The translations under genes were made by a program, and so were the position numbers. 64,000 bases of DNA, taken from Roseiarcus sp963813195. Lineage in GTDB: Bacteria; Pseudomonadota; Alphaproteobacteria; Rhizobiales; Beijerinckiaceae. Of this stretch, positions 18,333 through 27,284 are shown in pieces. The stretch is taken from assembly GCA_963813195.1 (NCBI GenBank), contig CAWEYC010000041.1, positions 88,611-152,610 on the forward strand, in the 5' to 3' direction. The notes beneath the pieces were generated by a model, which did no database searches, was not told the origin of the DNA, and saw only the letters and a list, made by a program, of their open reading frames with translations. Within the stretch, counting starts at the first letter, position 1; every line of letters starts with the position of its first letter.

Positions 18333-19778
18333 GTGTCCGACGTCGTCTTGGTCCTTGGAATGCATCGCAGCGGCACAAGCGCAGTTTCCGGCGCACTGAC
18401 CAAACTCGGTTGCGGATCGCCCAAAACTCTGATGGCCGCCGGCGGCGACAATCCGAAGGGCTATTTCGAATCCACCGCGGTCGCCGTCTTTCACAACGAG
18501 CTCCTGCAGTCCGCGGGCTCCCATTGGAGCGATTGGCGGCCGTTCAATCCCGCTTGGCGCCGGTCGTCCATCGCGGGCGAGTTCCTGCGGCGCGCCAAAG
18601 CCCTCTTCGCGGCGGAGTTTGAAAACCTTCCGCTGCCGATTCTCAAGGACCCCCGGATCTGTCGCTTTGCGCCCTTTTGGCTCGAGGCGTTGCGCGACAT
18701 GCAAATGACCCCTCGCATCGTGATGCCGATCCGATCGCCCTTGGACGTGGCGAAATCCCTCAAGCGTCGCGACGGCTTCTCGCTCCGGCGCGGCATGGCG
18801 CTTTGGCTGCGGCACGTCCTCGACGCCGAGGCGAATACGCGCGGCGAGCCGCGTTCCATAGTGTCCTGGAGAGGCTTCCGATCCGACTGGCGCAAAGCCT
18901 GCGACCGGATCGCGGTCGACACGGGTCTGTCGTGGCCGCGAATGTCGGACCGCGCCTCGCATGACATCGAGCGCTTTCTTACCGAGAAGTTCGTCCACCA
19001 CGACTCCGATCAAGGCGCGCTCGCCGCGCATTCCGACACTCATGAATGGACGCTGCACGCGTACGAAGCGCTGCTCGAATTGGCTCGCAACCCTCAATCC
19101 AATTCCGCCATGACGACGCTCGACGACATTCGCGCGTTGTTCGATCGGTCGAGCGAAATGTTCGGCCGTCTGCTGATCGAATCCGAGGTGGAACTTGAAG
19201 AGGCGCGGCGCCGAGTGGCGCAATTGGACCACGAGCAAAGCGTGGCGGCGCGCATCGAAACGCTCCGCGCGGACTTGGTTGACGCCGAATCGGCGCTCGC
19301 AAGTTTGAAGGCGGAGAAGCCGCGTAGAGGCATTCGCGCCTGGTTCGCGTCGAACGAGCGCAGGCGCACGCGGCTATCCAAAAAGCTCCTGCGCAGCGGG
19401 TTGTTCGATTCCGAATTCTATCGCGCCGCCAATCTTTCGCAGACGGACGGGTCCGCCAAGCGCAAGACGATAAGCGACATCGCCGCGGCGACGCACTATC
19501 TGACCGAGGGCTTTTGCAGCGGCCTGCGCCCCAACCCGCTGTTCGACAGCCGGTGGTATCTCCAACGCAACGAAGACGTCCGCCGCTCCGGCGTGAACCC
19601 GCTGCTGCATTATCTCGACGATGGTTTCCGCGAAGGCCGCGACCCCGGCCCCGAATTCAACACCCGCTTCTATCTCGAGGCCAACCCCGACGTGCGGGAG
19701 GCGGGCGTAAATCCGTTGGCGCATTATCTCCAGCACGGCCAGGCGGAGGGCCGCCTCGCGCGGCCACCGGACGCATGA
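18333..19778 (+). CDS. Sulfotransferase-family protein with coiled coil and C-terminal repeats
   Basis: About 480 residues. The N-terminal about 230 residues are a P-loop sulfotransferase-like domain: GMHRSGTSAVSGAL binds the PAPS phosphosulfate, and MPIRSPLDVAKSL contains the second cofactor-binding Arg/Ser. A predicted coiled coil follows (LIESEVELEEARRRVAQLD region). The last 120 residues carry about three copies of a repeat of the form FDxxFYLxxNxDVxxxGVNPLxHYLxxGxxEGR (for example FDSRWYLQRNEDVRRSGVNP), known from some bacterial surface-polysaccharide glycosyltransferases. A role in sulfating a surface glycan is likely but inferred. GTG 18333 is chosen as start; TTG 18276 is the alternative. 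Confidence 0.75.
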   Translation: MSDVVLVLGMHRSGTSAVSGALTKLGCGSPKTLMAAGGDNPKGYFESTAVAVFHNELLQSAGSHWSDWRPFNPAWRRSSIAGEFLRRAKALFAAEFENLPLPILKDPRICRFAPFWLEALRDMQMTPRIVMPIRSPLDVAKSLKRRDGFSLRRGMALWLRHVLDAEANTRGEPRSIVSWRGFRSDWRKACDRIAVDTGLSWPRMSDRASHDIERFLTEKFVHHDSDQGALAAHSDTHEWTLHAYEALLELARNPQSNSAMTTLDDIRALFDRSSEMFGRLLIESEVELEEARRRVAQLDHEQSVAARIETLRADLVDAESALASLKAEKPRRGIRAWFASNERRRTRLSKKLLRSGLFDSEFYRAANLSQTDGSAKRKTISDIAAATHYLTEGFCSGLRPNPLFDSRWYLQRNEDVRRSGVNPLLHYLDDGFREGRDPGPEFNTRFYLEANPDVREAGVNPLAHYLQHGQAEGRLARPPDA

Positions 19779-19794
19779 CAGCGCTGAGCGACTG

Positions 19795-20034
19795 TCAATC
19801 CTTGACTTCGCTCTCCGGACGGTCGTCGCCGCGCGCAGTCTCCTCGTGCCATTGGCCGGAGGGATCTTCGTATTCGATCTCGCCGCTCTCGCCGGGCACA
19901 CGTTGCTCGCCCGCTGCGCGCGCCGCAGCCTCGTGCGCCGCCTCGCGCGTCGGGAACGCTTCCGAGAAAACGTCGCCGACCTTATAGGCCCAACCGCCGT
20001 CGTGCTCGACGACCTCATAGATGACGCGGGTCAT
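19795..20034 (-). CDS. DUF2188 domain-containing protein
   Basis: A 79-residue cytoplasmic protein with the short DUF2188 pattern (YEVVEHDGGWAYKVGDVFSE, then AFPTREAAHEAAARAA), a beta-hairpin plus helix fold of unknown role, and an acidic tail. It converges on the sulfotransferase gene and follows the LLM oxidoreductase on the same strand by about 30 bases, so the two may share a transcript. Confidence 0.75.
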   Translation of the reverse strand: MTRVIYEVVEHDGGWAYKVGDVFSEAFPTREAAHEAAARAAGEQRVPGESGEIEYEDPSGQWHEETARGDDRPESEVKD

Positions 20035-20067
20035 ATCCGAACCTCTCCGCTGCCTCGATTTGATCTC

Positions 20068-21069
20068 TCAACGCGCCGCGCTCGTCACAGGCTCTCTGAG
20101 GCCCGCAATGGTCTCGAACGAACGCAACCGCGCCTTGTGGTCGTAAACGTCTGAGACGATCATCAGTTCGTCCGCGCCGGTCTCCTTCACGAGCGCCGCC
20201 AGTCCCGCCTTCACGGTCTCCGGCGCGCCGACGATCGAGCGCGCGAGCATCCGCATCACCTGGAGCTTTTCGACCTGAGTCCAGTAGGTCTCGATGTCGT
20301 CGATCGGCGGCTGGCTGAGGCCCCGCGCGCCGCGAAACATGTTGGTGAACGACATTTGCTGCGTGGTCGCCAGACGACGCGCCTCGGCGGCGCTCTCGGC
20401 GGCGATCACATTGACGCCGACGACCACATACGGCCGCGCCAGCTCGCCGGACGGCTTGAATCGCGCCCGGTAGATGTCGAGCGCGATCAGCAGTTGATCG
20501 GGCGCGAAATGGGAGGCGAAGGCGTAAGGGAGTCCGAACTCCGCCGCGAGCTGCGCGCCATAGGTGCTCGACCCGAGGATCCAGAGCGGCACCTCGGTCC
20601 CCGCCGCCGGCGTCGCCTGGATGCGCTGGCCGGGCTGCGCGGGCGCAAGATAGGCCTGCAGCTCGAGCACGTCCTGAGGAAAGTTTTCGCTCGCGATCAG
20701 CGTTCGCCGCAGCGCCTGGGTGGTCACCGGATCGGTTCCAGGCGCGCGGCCGAGCCCGAGGTCGATCCGACCGGGATAGAGCCTGGCCAGCGTGCCGAAC
20801 TGTTCGGCGATGACGATGGGCGCGTGGTTGGGCAGCATGATGCCGCCCGCGCCGACCCGGATCGAGCGCGTGCCGGCCGCGACGTGGGAGATGACGATCG
20901 ACGTCGCGGCGCTGGCGATGCCCGGCATGTTGTGGTGCTCGGCGATCCAGAATCTCTTGTAGCCCCATTGTTCGGCGTGGGACGCGAGGTCGCGCGCATT
21001 GTCGAGCGCGCCGCGCGCGTCCGTCTCCTCGGTCACGCGCGCCAGTTCGAGAATGGAGAATTCGGTCAT
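20068..21069 (-). CDS. LLM-class flavin-dependent oxidoreductase (MsnO8-like)
   Basis: A 333-residue TIM-barrel flavoprotein of the bacterial luciferase superfamily. Signatures: WGYKRFWIAEHHNMPGIASA near residue 35, GAGGIMLPNHAPIVIAEQFG near 95, and YPGRIDLGLGRAPGTDP near 120. Members use FMN or F420 to oxidise small organic molecules; substrates are rarely known. It is probably transcribed with the DUF2188 gene downstream. Confidence 0.9.
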   Translation of the reverse strand: MTEFSILELARVTEETDARGALDNARDLASHAEQWGYKRFWIAEHHNMPGIASAATSIVISHVAAGTRSIRVGAGGIMLPNHAPIVIAEQFGTLARLYPGRIDLGLGRAPGTDPVTTQALRRTLIASENFPQDVLELQAYLAPAQPGQRIQATPAAGTEVPLWILGSSTYGAQLAAEFGLPYAFASHFAPDQLLIALDIYRARFKPSGELARPYVVVGVNVIAAESAAEARRLATTQQMSFTNMFRGARGLSQPPIDDIETYWTQVEKLQVMRMLARSIVGAPETVKAGLAALVKETGADELMIVSDVYDHKARLRSFETIAGLREPVTSAAR

Positions 21070-21150
21070 GAAGGCCTCGGAAGTCGAAAGGCCTTATTTA
21101 GGCAGCCGAGAGCGCCGCGTCGACGGGGGCGTAAGCCGCCGCGCCGTCGG

Positions 21151-21711
21151 CTACTTCGAGATCAGCGACTTGAGCCAACCCTTCTTGGGCTCAGCAGTGG
21201 CCTCTTCCTGTTTTGCCTCGTCCACCACCCCGCCCTCCGCCGTTGTCGGCTCGGGTGCGCTCGCCTCGGGCGCCGTCAACGCGGCGGCGAGGTTCTGGAA
21301 GAATTCGCCGGCGAGCTTCCTGGCGGTCGAGTCGATCAGCCGCCCGCCGAGCTGCGCCAGCTTGCCGCCGATCTGCGCGTCGACGGTGTAGCGGAGGTCG
21401 GTCGCCTCCTCGCCGACCGGCTCGAGCCTGACGTTCGCGCCGCCCTTGGCGAATCCAGCGACGCCGCCTGAGCCATCGCCCGAAATGCGATAGCCATTCG
21501 GCGGGTCGAGTTCGGAGAGCGTCACCTTGCCCGTAAACGTCGCCTTGACGGGACCGGCCTTGACGACGACCGTGGCCGTCATTTCACTCGGCGAGGCCAT
21601 AGTGAGGCTTTGACAGCCGGGAATGCAGCGCCGGAGGATCTCGGGATCGTTGAGGGCGGCCCACACCTTCTCCCGGGAGGCTGGCACGCGCTGGACGTCG
21701 CTCATCTGCAT
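21151..21711 (-). CDS. CoxG-like SRPBCC protein (carbon monoxide dehydrogenase subunit G family)
   Basis: A 186-residue protein with a SRPBCC lipid/ligand-binding fold. CoxG hallmarks: VWAALNDPEILRRCIPGCQS, VKATFTGKVTLSEL, then GGKLAQLGGRLIDSTARKLA. It ends in a Glu/Ala-rich linker and a C-terminal KKGWLKSLISK segment. CoxG proteins attach molybdenum CO-dehydrogenase-like enzymes to the membrane. No cox structural genes are present here, so this is a stand-alone paralogue of unknown partner. ATG 21711 was chosen because the conserved text begins there. Confidence 0.88.
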   Translation of the reverse strand: MQMSDVQRVPASREKVWAALNDPEILRRCIPGCQSLTMASPSEMTATVVVKAGPVKATFTGKVTLSELDPPNGYRISGDGSGGVAGFAKGGANVRLEPVGEEATDLRYTVDAQIGGKLAQLGGRLIDSTARKLAGEFFQNLAAALTAPEASAPEPTTAEGGVVDEAKQEEATAEPKKGWLKSLISK

Positions 21712-21955
21712 CGGAACAACCCCTTCGTCGGGCGCAATTGCGATTGCGCGGCGTAGCAAATCAGGCTCAGCGCCTCCATGTGGGCAATTGCCAGGATGAT
21801 GCAGGATCGCCGAGCCGATGACGTTCGCGCATAGATCGCCTCTGCCGGCAACAGTCCGCGCCTGCGTCCGTCTCCGAGCGGAGATTGGCAAGAAAGCCGC
21901 ATAGATACCACAGCCGTATTGACGGTTCTCAAACCCATTTGACGGACGACGCCCC

Positions 21956-22726
21956 TCAGCGTTTAGACGACTCCTCGCCCGCCTGCTGTCGATAGATGCG
22001 GGTCGCGCGGATTACGAAGATCAAGAGCACAACCAAAGATGGCCACTGGAACCAGAAGTGGCCGCGCCAGGAGAATAGGTTGATCGCGCCGAAGAATGCG
22101 ACAATCGCGCCGGCCCGGATCGCGCTCATGATCAGCGTCTGCTGTGTCTTCTCAGGCGTAGCTGTCTGGCCACCCCTAACGTTGAGAGGCGGCATAGTGG
22201 GGCCCGACATTACTGCGCTATAGACGGGCACCTCGGCGTCGATGTTCTTCAGCCGCTGAGGCCCGAGGAAATTGAAGCTCAGGCTGAGCTTGTTCTTTAC
22301 CTGATCGAATACAGTGCCCGAAATCAGAATGCCGCCAGGTTCCGCCATGGATTGAAGCCGCGCTGCGATATTGACGTCATCACCGAATATGTCGTCGCGC
22401 TCTACGATCACGTCGCCGAGATTGATGCCGATGCGGAACCACATTTGCCGGTCGGGCTCGAGCTTCTGATTCCGCTCAGCAAGCTGGCGCTGGATGTCTA
22501 CCGCCGTCTGCACCGCCATGACAGAGCTCGGGAAATCCGCTAGCACACCGTCGCCGGCGGTGCTTACTATCCGCCCACGATGCTGGGCGATGAGCGTGGT
22601 CATGATGCCCTTGTAGTCGTTGAGCAGCGCCAGCGTCCCGGCCTCGTCCAGCCCCATCAAACGGCTGTAACCAAAGACGTCGGCCGAGAGGATATTGGTG
22701 AGCCTGCGTTCGATCTCGGTGCTCAT
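21956..22726 (-). CDS. Class III adenylate/guanylate cyclase with two C-terminal membrane helices
   Basis: About 256 residues. The catalytic domain comes first: RRLTNILSADVFGYSRLMG carries the first metal-binding Asp, RIVSTAGDGVLADFPS and FRIGINLGDVIVERDDIFGD the rest, and FGDDVNIAARLQ the transition-state region. It should make cAMP (or cGMP) from the nucleotide triphosphate. Two hydrophobic helices follow (RAGAIVAFFGAINLF and WPSLVVLLIFVIRATRIY), anchoring the enzyme with its catalytic domain in the cytoplasm. ATG 22726 was chosen because the conserved domain begins directly after it. Confidence 0.85.
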   Translation of the reverse strand: MSTEIERRLTNILSADVFGYSRLMGLDEAGTLALLNDYKGIMTTLIAQHRGRIVSTAGDGVLADFPSSVMAVQTAVDIQRQLAERNQKLEPDRQMWFRIGINLGDVIVERDDIFGDDVNIAARLQSMAEPGGILISGTVFDQVKNKLSLSFNFLGPQRLKNIDAEVPVYSAVMSGPTMPPLNVRGGQTATPEKTQQTLIMSAIRAGAIVAFFGAINLFSWRGHFWFQWPSLVVLLIFVIRATRIYRQQAGEESSKR

Positions 22727-23173
22727 GCCTGCCCCACAACACTGTATCCGCATTACGGGCGGACCGGCGACCTCGCTGAGCGCGGTGCAGAACGCTGAAG
22801 ACTAATCGATCGGCTTGTAGGCTGGCAATCGGAAACCCGACGTCTGCTTTGGAGAAGCCGGGCCAGTCCGGCTGAGCGACCGAGACGGGCGCATTCCGGT
22901 CCTTGGCTCGGATGGTCCGCAGGTCCGCTACCCCCCACAGCGGCCCAATGCGTCGGGCGCCGAGCGTTTGACCTTGACGACTAGGCGCCGTTCGGGGCGA
23001 GTGTCGTAGCCGTCGGAGAGGATCATCACGCCGCGCGTGCCAGGGCTTGGCGGCGAAGCCACAGGAAGCCGGCGAGCGCTCAATGCGCGCGCCGGCGGGA
23101 CGTCAGACGCCACTCGCGATCAGCACGGCGCTGGTCCGGAGACTCGAAACGCCGCCGTCAGGCGCAGCAGCGC
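22727..23173. other. Intergenic with a possible CoxE/VWA scrap
   Basis: No intact gene. On the minus strand around 22930-23060 the text RGVMILSDGYDTRPERRL resembles the DGYDT element of CoxE-type von Willebrand A proteins, which occur with CoxG in CO-dehydrogenase clusters. The match is short, so it is only a weak hint of a decayed coxE. Confidence 0.3.
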
Positions 23174-23530
23174 TCACTGGGCGAGCGTGCGCCTCGCTTC
23201 GCTCAGCGCCTGTTGGCAGACGCTCCCATCGCCGGAGGCGTCCGCATCCTGCGCGCGCTTCATCGCCGCCGTAAACGCCTCCACCTGAGCCGGCGGAAGT
23301 TCGCCGAGGCTTTCCTCCGCGCCCGCGACGGAATTGAGCGTCGGCTGGCGATGCATGGTCGCGTAAGTGCTCTCCTCCCCCTCTCGGCCGGAAGCGGCCG
23401 CAGCATTCAGCCTGGCGTCGAACGCGGTTTGAACCGCGGCGATATCCGCCGTGCAGGGGCCTGCGTTAGCCGCCGCGGCGCTCGCCAACATGGCGCCGAC
23501 GGCCAAGACCGTCATGCCAAAGCTTTTCAT
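23174..23530 (-). CDS. Secreted hypothetical protein
   Basis: A 118-residue protein. A signal peptide (MKSFGMTVLAVGAMLASAAA, cleavage after NA) precedes a helical mature chain with two cysteines (GPCTADIAAVQTAFDARLNA and DGSVCQQALSEARRTLAQ). ATG 23530 has a GAGGA site upstream. Similar helical exported proteins are common in Hyphomicrobiales; I know no function. It is divergent from the alpha-mannosidase gene. Confidence 0.7.
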   Translation of the reverse strand: MKSFGMTVLAVGAMLASAAAANAGPCTADIAAVQTAFDARLNAAAASGREGEESTYATMHRQPTLNSVAGAEESLGELPPAQVEAFTAAMKRAQDADASGDGSVCQQALSEARRTLAQ

Positions 23531-23760
23531 GATCCGATCCTCGCTGATGAATTCTTTCGGCACTGAAAAGACATCTTAGGCCTCGACTGTATTGAGACAA
23601 GGCCGCGGGAGCGACGCGACGACAACGGCTCCGACCTGCTTATGAAAGCGGCGCCCGTGCTAACCTCGCGGCGCCGTTGGCGAATCGCGCCGTCGGCGCT
23701 GGCGAGGCCGTCGCGTCCGAGCCGCCGCCGGCTTGCTTCAAATCTCTGGGACCTCGCCCC

Positions 23761-26700
23761 ATGCCGCTGAGCGCAGAGCAACGCCTGGAACGCCTGACGA
23801 CGCGCATCGCCGAGCTCACGCTCTGGCGAGCGCGTGAGACCGTCGAAATCGGCGGCTGGACCTTCGAGGGCGAACCGATCGCCGTCGGCGCCCCCTGGCC
23901 GATTCGCAAGGACGTCGTTCGGCTCTGCGCCCGCGCGGAAGTTCCCGAGGATTGGCCGCTCGAGGAGGCCCGTCTCAGCCTCAATCTCGGCGGCGAGAGT
24001 CTCGTCTCGCTGACCTTCGACGACGGCGGCGTTCGCCGCTTCGGCCTCGATCCCTACCACGAGGAGCTGCCGCTCGCCGGCAGCCGATTTGGCGTCGAAG
24101 CTGAAGCTACGCCGCGCCTGCCGTTCGGCCAGCCGGTCGTCGCGCCGCGTTTCACGCGCGCCGCGCTCCTATGGCTCGACGAGCCGGTTCGGCGGCTCGA
24201 GCGGCGGCTCACCCTCATCGCCGAGGCCGCAGAGGCGCTCAAGGACCAGGATGCGAGCGCCCATCTCATCGAGGCGGCGGAAGCGGCGCTGCGGGCGCTG
24301 CGATGGCCCTCGGCCACCCCCAGTTACACCGCCCGCGTCGCGCCCTCGCGCGCGCAGCAGACGATCTGGCGCCTGCCGGAGACGAATGCAAAGCCGGAGC
24401 CGCTCAGCGCCGACGAGCGCGCCAGCGTCGAGGCGGCCTACGAGCGCCTGACCGCGACGTTGCAAGCGCTTCAGCGGCGCTTTCCGCCGCTCGGCGAGGT
24501 CGCGCTCACCGGCCACGCCCATATCGATCTCGCCTGGCTGTGGCCGTATGGCGAGACGCGCCGCAAGCTGCGCCGCACCTTCCATACCGCGCTGTCGCTG
24601 ATGGAGCGTTCGGCCGACTTCCGCTTCAACCAATCGACCGCGCATTACTACGCGCAGATCGAGGAGGACGATCCGGCCCTGTTCGCTCGCATCCGCGACG
24701 AGGTCGCGGCAGGACGCTGGGAGACATTGGGCGGCATGTGGGTCGAGCCCGACACCAACATGCCGACAGGCGAAAGCCTGGCGCGGCAGATCCTCTACGG
24801 CCAGCTCTATTTCCAGCGCGCCTTCGGCGTGCGCCACAATGTCTGCTGGCTGCCCGATTGCTTCGGCTTCTCGCCCGCGTTGCCGCAATTGCTGCGCCAG
24901 GGCGGCTTCGACAGCTTCTTCACCATCAAGGTCAATTGGTCCGAGACCAACCGCTTTCCGCACGACCTCTTCTGGTGGGAGGGGATAGATGGCAGCCGTG
25001 TGCTCGCGCACACCTTCGACAATCCGATCCGCGGCTACAACGGCGACGTTGGGCCGGCGGCGATTGCGCCGACATGGCGCAACTTCCGCGGCAAGACCGC
25101 GCACTCGCAGACGCTGCTGGTGGTCGGTTACGGCGACGGGGGCGGCGGTCCGACGCCGGAGATGGTCGAGCGCGAAAAGGAGCTGCGCGACTTTCCCGCT
25201 TTGCCGCGAGCGCGCTGGTCGAGCGTGCACGATTTCTTCGCCACCGCGCATGCGAGCGCAGCGCAGACGACGCTGCCGGTCTGGTGCGGCGAGATCTATC
25301 TCGAACTGCACCGTGCGACGCTGACGACGCAGGGTCGCGTCAAGCGCAAGCATCGCGCGGCGGAGCGTGCGCTGATCACCGCCGAAACAGTCGCTTCGCT
25401 CGCCCATATGCAGGGCGCCGCCGCGCCCCGCAGCCTCCAGACGGCATGGCGCACGCTGCTCAAGAACGAGTTTCATGACATCCTGCCGGGCTCGAGCATC
25501 CGCGAGGTCTACGAGGACGCCGAGGCCGAGCTCGACGGCGTGATCGCGAAAGGCTTGGCGGAGCAGAGGGAAGCGCTGGCGGCGATCGTCGCCGAGCTGC
25601 CGTCCGGCGACAGCGACAACGCCCTTGTCGTCGTCAACCCCTCGCTCTCCGCGCGCCCGATGCGTCTGTTGCTCGATGATGGAGAGGCGGTCGCGACCGA
25701 AGACAGCGCGCCGCCCCTCTCGATCATCGTTCTCGATCGCGCCAGGCTCAGCCCGCTCGCAGGCCTCAGCGTCAGCGCGAACCATATCGAGAATGCGCAT
25801 CTGCGGGCGACGATCGGCGCCGACGGCGCCATCGAAAGCCTCGTCCACAAGCCGACGGGACGTGAGGCGCTCGCCGGACGCGGCAATCAGCTCTGGGTCT
25901 ACCCGCAGGACAAGCCGCGCGCTTGGGACGCCTGGGACATCGAGGAAGACTATGCCGCCAGCGGCGAAGAGGTGCGCGAGGTCGAACGCGTCGACGTCGT
26001 CGAGCGCGGCCCGCATCGCGCGAGGCTCCGCGTCACGCGGCGCTATCGCGCCTCGACGATCACGCAGACCTATACGCTTTACGCCAACAGCCGCCGCCTC
26101 GACATCGTCACCGAACTCGACTGGCGCGACCGCCGCACGCTGCTGCGCACGCTGACCCCGGCGGCGGTGCGCGCGCCAAGCGCGACCTATGAATGCGCCT
26201 GCGGCGTCGTCGAGCGCCCGACCCATGCGAACACCTCGTGGGACGCCGCGATGTTCGAGGTCGCCGGCCATCGCTTCGCCGATCTCTCCGAGCCCGGCTT
26301 CGGCCTCGCCTTGCTGAACGACGGCAAATACGGCCACAGCGTTCGCGGCAATGTGCTCGGCCTCAGCCTCGTGCGCTCGCCCGTCTATCCCGATCCGCTC
26401 GCCGACGAAGGCGCGCATGAATTCACCTACGCGCTGATGCCGCACGCCGGCGATTGGCACGAGGGCGGCGTGCGCGAGGAGGCGGAAGACCTCAACCAGC
26501 CTCTGCTGAGCGTTTGCGCGCGCGGGCTCGCGCCGGGCGTCCATGCGCCGATCGCGTCTGATGGCATCCCCGCCGCCCTGTCTGCGCTGAAGCCCGCCGA
26601 GGACGGCGAAGGGCTGGTGCTGCGCGTCTACGAGCCGGCCGGCGCGCGCGGCCGCTTCGCTTTCACGTTGCCTGAGGGATGGAGCAACGCAGGGCCGGTC

Positions 26701-26784
26701 GATCTTTTGGAAGAGGCGACGGCGCGCGAGGGCGCGGACCTGCTGCCGTTCGAAATTCGAAGCTGGCGGCTACGGCGCAGTTAG
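23761..26784 (+). CDS. Alpha-mannosidase, glycoside hydrolase family 38
   Basis: A 1007-residue GH38 enzyme that removes alpha-linked mannose. The zinc site is in GHAHIDLAWLWPYGETRRK (His254, Asp256), a substrate-site region is WVEPDTNMPTGESLARQILY, and the nucleophile is Asp366 in CWLPDCFGFSPALPQ. The helical middle domain carries KNEFHDILPGSSI, and beta-sandwich domains follow. No signal peptide is seen, so it is probably cytoplasmic and acts on imported or internal mannosides. The family is uncommon in this type of bacterium and stands alone here. ATG 23761 fits the family N-terminus; TTG 23677 is possible. Confidence 0.93.
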   Translation: MPLSAEQRLERLTTRIAELTLWRARETVEIGGWTFEGEPIAVGAPWPIRKDVVRLCARAEVPEDWPLEEARLSLNLGGESLVSLTFDDGGVRRFGLDPYHEELPLAGSRFGVEAEATPRLPFGQPVVAPRFTRAALLWLDEPVRRLERRLTLIAEAAEALKDQDASAHLIEAAEAALRALRWPSATPSYTARVAPSRAQQTIWRLPETNAKPEPLSADERASVEAAYERLTATLQALQRRFPPLGEVALTGHAHIDLAWLWPYGETRRKLRRTFHTALSLMERSADFRFNQSTAHYYAQIEEDDPALFARIRDEVAAGRWETLGGMWVEPDTNMPTGESLARQILYGQLYFQRAFGVRHNVCWLPDCFGFSPALPQLLRQGGFDSFFTIKVNWSETNRFPHDLFWWEGIDGSRVLAHTFDNPIRGYNGDVGPAAIAPTWRNFRGKTAHSQTLLVVGYGDGGGGPTPEMVEREKELRDFPALPRARWSSVHDFFATAHASAAQTTLPVWCGEIYLELHRATLTTQGRVKRKHRAAERALITAETVASLAHMQGAAAPRSLQTAWRTLLKNEFHDILPGSSIREVYEDAEAELDGVIAKGLAEQREALAAIVAELPSGDSDNALVVVNPSLSARPMRLLLDDGEAVATEDSAPPLSIIVLDRARLSPLAGLSVSANHIENAHLRATIGADGAIESLVHKPTGREALAGRGNQLWVYPQDKPRAWDAWDIEEDYAASGEEVREVERVDVVERGPHRARLRVTRRYRASTITQTYTLYANSRRLDIVTELDWRDRRTLLRTLTPAAVRAPSATYECACGVVERPTHANTSWDAAMFEVAGHRFADLSEPGFGLALLNDGKYGHSVRGNVLGLSLVRSPVYPDPLADEGAHEFTYALMPHAGDWHEGGVREEAEDLNQPLLSVCARGLAPGVHAPIASDGIPAALSALKPAEDGEGLVLRVYEPAGARGRFAFTLPEGWSNAGPVDLLEEATAREGADLLPFEIRSWRLRRS

Positions 26785-26806
26785 ACACGTTGCATTTTGA
26801 TCGAAC

Positions 26807-26978
26807 GCCCTCACCCCAACCTCTCCCGCATAGGGCGTCCGAAAGGACGCCCGTCTTTCGACGGGCTATGCGGGAGAGGGGGCTTGCGGCGCCGCTTAGT
26901 CCCTTCGCCCGCTTGCGGGAGCGGACGAATGCTGCGCATTCGCCTCGGGAAGGTGGCGCGAAGAGCCGGATGAGGGCC
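26807..26978. repeat. Palindromic intergenic repeat, family A
   Basis: Same family as 8772-8893: CCTCACCCCAACCTCTCCCG opens an arm that closes with GCGGGAGAGG, and an inner hairpin GGGCGTCC...GGACGCCC sits in the middle. The element ends near GGATGAGGGCCCTC, just before the stop codon of the S4 gene, so it fills the space between the converging genes and may end transcription from both sides. Confidence 0.75.
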
Positions 26979-26981
26979 CTC

Positions 26982-27284
26982 CTACCGGATCAACCGCGCC
27001 AATGGCTGGACGACGCTGTAGAGCGCGCGCGCCTCGGGGGCGGGCCCGCGTCGCTCGCCGAGCGCCTCGACGCGCACGGCGAGCCGCGTCTCGTCGCGGA
27101 TGAGCACGAGAATGTCCCCCGGCCGCACGGTCCGGCTCGGTTTGTCGAGAGCGAACTCGCCCCCGTCGCGCGAGACGAAAACGCAGCCCTCCTCCACCAT
27201 CCGGGCGGCAAGGCTGCGCGTTTTGAAAAAGCGCCCGCGCCAGAGCCAAACGTCGACGCGGCAGCTCTCGCCCGCCTCGCTCAT
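26982..27284 (-). CDS. S4 domain RNA-binding protein (Hsp15-like)
   Basis: A 100-residue protein with an S4 RNA-binding domain: VDVWLWRGRFFKTRSLAARM, then VFVSRDGGEFALDKPSRTV and VRPGDILVLI. Hsp15-type proteins bind stalled 50S ribosomal subunits. Its ATG overlaps the stop of the upstream helicase gene by four bases (ATGA), so the two are translationally coupled. Helicase plus S4 protein in this order is a recurring arrangement in Alphaproteobacteria and suggests joint work on structured RNA or ribosomes. Confidence 0.88.
   Translation of the reverse strand: MSEAGESCRVDVWLWRGRFFKTRSLAARMVEEGCVFVSRDGGEFALDKPSRTVRPGDILVLIRDETRLAVRVEALGERRGPAPEARALYSVVQPLARLIR

Noticed and set aside
24169..26544. 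A 791-residue minus-strand frame under the alpha-mannosidase
   Set aside because: Antisense shadow of the GH38 gene without motifs.
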